The notes beneath the pieces are model-generated. The model was not told the origin of the DNA, did not search any database, and was given only the letters and a program-made list of their open reading frames with translations. Below, piece by piece: positions 43,788 through 48,849 of a DNA stretch of 48,849 bases. The position numbers and the translations under genes are program-made. This DNA is from an uncultured Muribaculaceae bacterium (GTDB lineage Bacteria > Bacteroidota > Bacteroidia > Bacteroidales > Muribaculaceae). The number at the start of each line of letters is the position of its first letter. Position 1 is the first letter of the stretch. The stretch is from assembly GCA_944321905.1 (NCBI GenBank), contig CALUNI010000006.1:1-48849 (forward strand), read 5' to 3'.

Positions 43788-45506
43788 ATGAAATTAAAAT
43801 TATTATTCTCATTAATTCTCTGTGCGTCGCTCACATGCATGGCGCAAGGATACAAGGATGGCATCGAATACTACAAAGTGGGACAGTACGACAATGCCAA
43901 GGAATTGCTGCTTCGCAACCTCAACGACCCTTCTACCAATAAGGCCGAAGCTTATTTCTACTTAGGTTGCATAGGCTTGTACACCGACAATTTCGAAGAA
44001 GCCGAAAAGAACTTCGATGCCGGTATCGCAGCCGACCCAAAATATGGATACAACTATGTGGGAATGGGCGAACTTGAATTGAGACGCGGCAAATTAGCCA
44101 CCGACAAGGATGCCATAAAGAATGCCGAAAAGGCAGCAAAGAAACTGTTTGACGAGGGCAAAGACCTTTGCGGCAAGAAAGACGATGCCGTAATGGTAGC
44201 CATCGCCCGCGCATACTATAACGTTGACCCGGTAAAATATGCCGACGAAATCGAAGACGCAAAGAAAGATGCCAAGAAGCGCGACAAGCAAAGTGCCGAC
44301 CTATACGTGTTTGAAGGCGACATCCTCGCCGACAAGGAACAATGGGGTTCTGCTGCCGGCTGGTATGAAATGGTAATGCGCTCGGGCAAGGACAACATCG
44401 AAGCTTACGTAAAGTATGCCAACACTTACTTCTACGTTGACCCCAAGACAGCCATCAAGACTCTCGAAGACCTCGTTGCCGCAAAGCCCAATTCGGCCCT
44501 TGCACAACGCGAACTTGCCGAAAAATACTATAAGGACGACCAATGGACGTTGGCCGCCGAGAAGTATGGCATTTACATGCAAAACCCCAACCACTTCAAG
44601 CAAGACGAAAGCCGCTATGCAGGCCTGCTTTTCTACGGCAAGCGTTATCAAGAGTCTTACGACCTTGCAGCAAAAATCATCAGCGAACATGCCGCAGGCG
44701 ACATCGAAGTGTTCTACATGAAACGTCTCCAATTCTACAACCTCGTAGCAATGGAACGTTGGCAAGAAGCCGATGCATTGGCCAAGGAATTCCTGGCAAT
44801 GACCGTTCCCGCAGGTGCCAAATACGAGCCTAAAGACTACAGCGACTATGCAGTAGTGCTGACCGCCCTTGGCGACATGCCCGGCAGCGTGGAAATGTAC
44901 AAGAAGGCTTATGAAGCCAATCCCGAAAAGGTGGATTTGCTCAAACAAGCCAGCGACGCTTGCACCGACGCAAAAGACTATGAGAACGCAGCCAAGTTCT
45001 ACCAGATGTATGTTGACAACGCCGACTATAAGACCAACGACCTGTTTGTACTTTCGGGCCGCTACCTTAACTGGGGCGTAACGACACCCGACACCACGGC
45101 AACCGACTCGATAAAGCGCGAAGAAGCCTTGAAGAAAGCTCTCGAATATGCCACAATGGTTGACTCTATCGTGCCCAACGACATCCGCATCCTTTCCCGT
45201 ATAGCCAGCATACACGTAGGCCACGAAAGCGGATACTCGGGTGCCAACTATGCAAGAAACGGCGAAGCGATGGAAACATACGACAAGATTCTTGCCATCC
45301 TCGATGCCGACCCGGAAAACAAGAATTTCGACAACCCCGACAACGAAGCTTCTCGCTATATCGAAATATATCGTTACAAGGCAGTTTACTACTACTTGAA
45401 CAAGGATACAGAAAACATGAAGCTGTACTACCAGAAGTGGCTCGAAGTTGACCCGACAAACGAAGGACTTCGCAAGTACATCGAAACATTGAACGAGGAA
45501 AAGTAA
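43788..45506 (+). CDS. Exported tetratricopeptide-repeat protein
   Basis: A 572-residue protein with a signal peptide (LFSLILCASLTCMAQ) and helical TPR repeats along most of its length: YYKVGQYDNAKELLLRNL, A-E-A-Y-F-Y-L-G-C-I-G-L-Y, DAGIAADPKYGYNYVGMGE, ELAEKYYKDDQWTLAAEKY, VVLTALGDMPGSVEMYKKAYEANPEK. Such solenoids scaffold protein complexes; it probably acts in the periplasm. It lies 37 bp after the PstS-like gene and is followed by a terminator, so it ends the transcription unit. Partners unknown; the Ton machinery is a candidate. Confidence 0.85.
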   Translation: MKLKLLFSLILCASLTCMAQGYKDGIEYYKVGQYDNAKELLLRNLNDPSTNKAEAYFYLGCIGLYTDNFEEAEKNFDAGIAADPKYGYNYVGMGELELRRGKLATDKDAIKNAEKAAKKLFDEGKDLCGKKDDAVMVAIARAYYNVDPVKYADEIEDAKKDAKKRDKQSADLYVFEGDILADKEQWGSAAGWYEMVMRSGKDNIEAYVKYANTYFYVDPKTAIKTLEDLVAAKPNSALAQRELAEKYYKDDQWTLAAEKYGIYMQNPNHFKQDESRYAGLLFYGKRYQESYDLAAKIISEHAAGDIEVFYMKRLQFYNLVAMERWQEADALAKEFLAMTVPAGAKYEPKDYSDYAVVLTALGDMPGSVEMYKKAYEANPEKVDLLKQASDACTDAKDYENAAKFYQMYVDNADYKTNDLFVLSGRYLNWGVTTPDTTATDSIKREEALKKALEYATMVDSIVPNDIRILSRIASIHVGHESGYSGANYARNGEAMETYDKILAILDADPENKNFDNPDNEASRYIEIYRYKAVYYYLNKDTENMKLYYQKWLEVDPTNEGLRKYIETLNEEK

Positions 45507-45542
45507 CACACTGACTTTCCCGTAACAAATAACGAATACCGA

Positions 45543-45584
45543 CCGAGCATCTGCCCTTAATACGACAGATGCTCGGATTTTTTT
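45543..45584 (+). terminator. Terminator after the TPR gene
   Basis: CCGAGCATCTG (45543-45553) and CAGATGCTCGG (45566-45576) around a 12-nt loop are followed by A and seven T. Confidence 0.85.
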
Positions 45585-45639
45585 GCAAGAATTAAACTTC
45601 GCTCAAGTGCGTTTTGTGGCTTGCTTGCTTCATTTTGTG

Positions 45640-45660
45640 GCAAAAGTTGATTACTTTTGC
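45640..45660 (+). promoter_or_regulatory. Palindrome overlapping the fumarase -7 element
   Basis: GCAAAAGT, 5 nt, ACTTTTGC form a perfect 8-bp-arm palindrome (45640-45647 / 45653-45660). The right arm overlaps TACTTTTG (45652-45659), a TAnnTTTG promoter octamer 41 bp before the fumarase ATG. Its placement suits a repressor operator. No clean -33 at 19-21 bp. Confidence 0.5.
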
Positions 45661-45700
45661 ATTAATTAATGTATAATCCAAACAAAATAAATAACTTACT

Positions 45701-47344
<1,644 letters not shown>

Positions 47345-47371
47345 TCAGCATAAGAAAGATATCAACGCCAC

Positions 47372-47418
47372 CGATGGCATGTGTCGCGCATTACATGACA
47401 CATGCCATCGATTTTTTT
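47372..47418 (+). terminator. Terminator after fumarase
   Basis: Perfect 14-bp arms (47372-47385 and 47397-47410) with an 11-nt loop, then A and seven T. Confidence 0.88.
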
Positions 47419-47429
47419 GCGGGAAACAC

Positions 47430-47460
47430 TTGCATGTCACATAAAATATTCCTATATTTG
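47430..47460 (+). promoter_or_regulatory. Promoter of the small secreted protein gene
   Basis: TTG (47430-47432), 20 bp, TATATTTG (47453-47460) is a full consensus match. Transcription from ~47467 leaves a ~227-nt leader with an AATGGC/GCCATT hairpin (47630-47650) and the CCATGCCATGTG ... GATTACA motif pair (47603-47627). This accounts for the 349-bp gap before the gene. Confidence 0.65.
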
Positions 47461-47693
47461 TTTAGGGCTTATTTAATTATTTTCGAGGTTATTCGTGGCA
47501 AAATGCATGACTTGCCAGTGCCATAGCCTTAAAAACATTGGAATTGCAAGTCTCGGGAAAAGGCTTGACGAATTAAAAAGCCCGTTAGCGCGTAATAGGG
47601 TCCCATGCCATGTGCATCTTGATTACAAAAATGGCGGCACGTCGGCCATTACAGGTTTGTACATTAATCCTAAACTTAAAAAACGTGTAAATC

Positions 47694-48272
47694 ATGAAAA
47701 AGTCCATATTAGCCATCCTCCTTGCCATAGCAATGAGCATCAGCTGCTATTCACAATTACGTTACCAGTCGCCAAATGCCCCCGACGTAGAAGTATCGGT
47801 GATATCGGGCGGCATAATGGTCGATATCGATGACGGAACGTCGATAGTGCTTTATCCTCAAGGTTTCTTGTCTTGTTACATGTATTACGCATATGGGAAC
47901 GTAAGCGCACTGTTCACAGCCGACCTATCCTCAATGCTACTATACGTAAATGGACAAACCTATCAATACACACTGTCGTCAACCACACCCACATCATCTC
48001 CGGGCTTTAACTATCCTGCCATCCCCACACCTGCCACTCCGCCACCGGCCTATTACGACAACTACCGGAGCGATGCCGACAGGGCATATTACCGTTCGCA
48101 AATCAGGGAGATGGAATACAAGATACGCGATGCCGAACGCAGCCTGCGCATGTATGAGCGCATGAACCGTAAAGACCCTTCCATAAGTTCGATGCAACTC
48201 GTGCAATCACAACGCAGCCTCATCCGCACATACTACGAACGGCTGCAATGGCTTGAATCCCAAGTATATTAA
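47694..48272 (+). CDS. Secreted protein of unknown function
   Basis: A 192-residue exported protein. The signal peptide (ILAILLAIAMSISCYSQ) has a Cys but no clear lipobox, so cleavage after SYSQ-like residues is more likely than lipidation. Residues ~25-95 are beta-rich and hydrophobic; ~100-120 is a proline/threonine linker (TPTSSPGFNYPAIPTPATPPP); ~125-192 is a charged helix (RSDADRAYYRSQIREMEYKI, DAERSLRMYERM) likely to form a coiled coil. No family recognised. It has its own strong promoter and a long leader. Confidence 0.75.
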   Translation: MKKSILAILLAIAMSISCYSQLRYQSPNAPDVEVSVISGGIMVDIDDGTSIVLYPQGFLSCYMYYAYGNVSALFTADLSSMLLYVNGQTYQYTLSSTTPTSSPGFNYPAIPTPATPPPAYYDNYRSDADRAYYRSQIREMEYKIRDAERSLRMYERMNRKDPSISSMQLVQSQRSLIRTYYERLQWLESQVY

Positions 48273-48382
48273 ACACAGTAAAAACGTTCGCTTATAAACA
48301 TAGCACCATGGCATGCGATTGCCACGAATCAAGCAAGCCAAGAGCATTTTTATTTATTTAACAAACAAAATGCCTAAAAAAA

Positions 48383-48412
48383 TTGACTTTTAAGAAAAAA
48401 GCCGTACCTTTG
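48383..48412 (+). promoter_or_regulatory. Promoter of the tRNA-fMet gene
   Basis: TTG (48383-48385), 19 bp, TACCTTTG (48405-48412) matches the Bacteroidetes consensus and would start transcription within a few bases of the tRNA 5' end. Confidence 0.65.
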
Positions 48413-48424
48413 CACTCGAAATGC

Positions 48425-48499
<75 letters not shown>

Positions 48500-48502
48500 A
48501 GC

Positions 48503-48534
48503 ACAGAATCGTTGAATAACGGTTCTGTTTTTTT
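48503..48534 (+). terminator. Terminator after the tRNA
   Basis: ACAGAATCGTT and AACGGTTCTGT pair (one G-T wobble) around a 4-nt loop, followed by a run of T to 48534. Confidence 0.8.
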
Positions 48535-48566
48535 ATTGTCTCCCGACAAAATCATTCAACACAAAA

Positions 48567-48620
48567 TGCAGAAGCACCGAATACAAGCCTTTGGCTCTAC
48601 TCGGTGCTTATGCATTTTTT
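48567..48620. terminator. Second terminator-like hairpin
   Basis: TGCA-AAGCACCGA pairs with TCGGTGCTT-TGCA with single unpaired bases, an inner AGCC/GGCT stem, and six T on the plus strand. It lies between the tRNA and a minus-strand gene fragment and could serve either strand. The rest of 48535-48762 shows nothing else. Confidence 0.6.
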
Positions 48621-48762
48621 GCGCTTGCCTAAGCCCGCGCCTCGTACACCCATAGGGAATTCATTATATTCACACTGCGGGCAATGCATCCCCTTAGGGC
48701 TGACAAAGAATTCGACTAAGCCAAGAATTCTGCTGCTTGTGCGCTAAAGCGGCTGCTTTAAC

Positions 48763-48849
48763 TTAGATCGGCCGCAATTCTACCGTCAATCCCATTGCAG
48801 AGGCTATTTTATAGAGGGTGGCGACGGTCGGCACTGTCAATCCCCGTTC
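48763..48849 (-). CDS. C-terminus of an XRE-type HTH protein, cut by the window edge
   Basis: The minus-strand frame entering at 48849 reads ERGLTVPTVATLYKIASAMG then LTVELRPI and stops at 48763. This is the typical end of a Cro/CI-type helix-turn-helix (second-half P-T-V-A-T-L-Y-K-I-A-x-A-M-G), often seen in antitoxins such as HipB/HigA types. Only 28 residues are visible, so partner and role are unknown. Confidence 0.65.
   Translation of the reverse strand, partial: ERGLTVPTVATLYKIASAMGLTVELRPI

Noticed and set aside
47495..47833. 112-residue plus-strand ORF with CMTCQC near its start
   Set aside because: It lies mostly in the leader, overlaps the secreted-protein gene in another frame, and its second half is clearly a shadow.

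Overview
The window reads as a chromosomal segment of a gut-type Bacteroidales bacterium, possibly Muribaculaceae or a relative; the family is inferred, not proven. Support comes from fimbrillin-like surface lipoproteins, type IX secretion sorting tails, a class I fumarase, a six-gene Na+-NQR operon, an ExbB-ExbD-ExbD-TonB locus, a DUF6377 regulator, and many intergenic matches to the Bacteroidetes promoter consensus (TTTG about 20 nt upstream of TAnnTTTG). No phage, insertion sequence, integrase, rRNA or CRISPR array was seen.

Layout, left to right. (1) 1-4937, minus: a surface operon with a short acidic ORF, a fimbrillin/PI-PLC-like lipoprotein, a fimbrillin-like lipoprotein with a C-terminal FISUMP-like domain, and the start of a secreted protein cut by the window edge. 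(2) 5.2-7.5 kb: a repeat-rich stretch with two tandem copies of a ~350-bp intergenic repeat and several copies of a 75-bp repeat, each ending in a TAnnTTTG promoter element, surrounding a higBA toxin-antitoxin pair. (3) 7.5-11.3 kb, plus: GH29 alpha-L-fucosidase, CutC family protein and a DUF6377 regulator. (4) 11.4-11.8 kb: a gene-free stretch with hairpins and a strong terminator, probably a structured RNA. (5) 12-17.7 kb: mannose-1-phosphate guanylyltransferase, a serine-type sulfatase (minus), a MATE transporter overlapping a DUF2752 protein, and a YitT family protein. (6) 17.8-25.1 kb, minus: two T9SS-exported proteins, one of 1671 residues built of repeated jelly-roll-like modules.

(7) 25.4-37.9 kb is housekeeping: a GltA/GltD-type oxidoreductase (plus), then minus-strand ftsK-lolA-trxB-murI and nqrABCDEF. 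(8) 38.1-45.6 kb, plus: exbB-exbD-exbD-tonB with a long leader, then a small membrane protein, a PstS-like lipoprotein and a large TPR protein. (9) 45.7-48.8 kb: class I fumarase, an unrecognised secreted protein behind a long leader, an initiator tRNA-Met, and the C-terminus of an XRE-type regulator on the minus strand.

Functionally, Na+-NQR and fumarase belong to Bacteroidales anaerobic respiration and fumarate metabolism. The Ton system would energise outer-membrane uptake. Fucosidase and sulfatase fit host-glycan (mucin-like) foraging. The least explained material is the promoter-bearing 75-bp repeat family, the putative RNA near 11.5 kb, the fimbrillin/PLC fusion with a missing catalytic histidine, and two long leaders that share a short motif.
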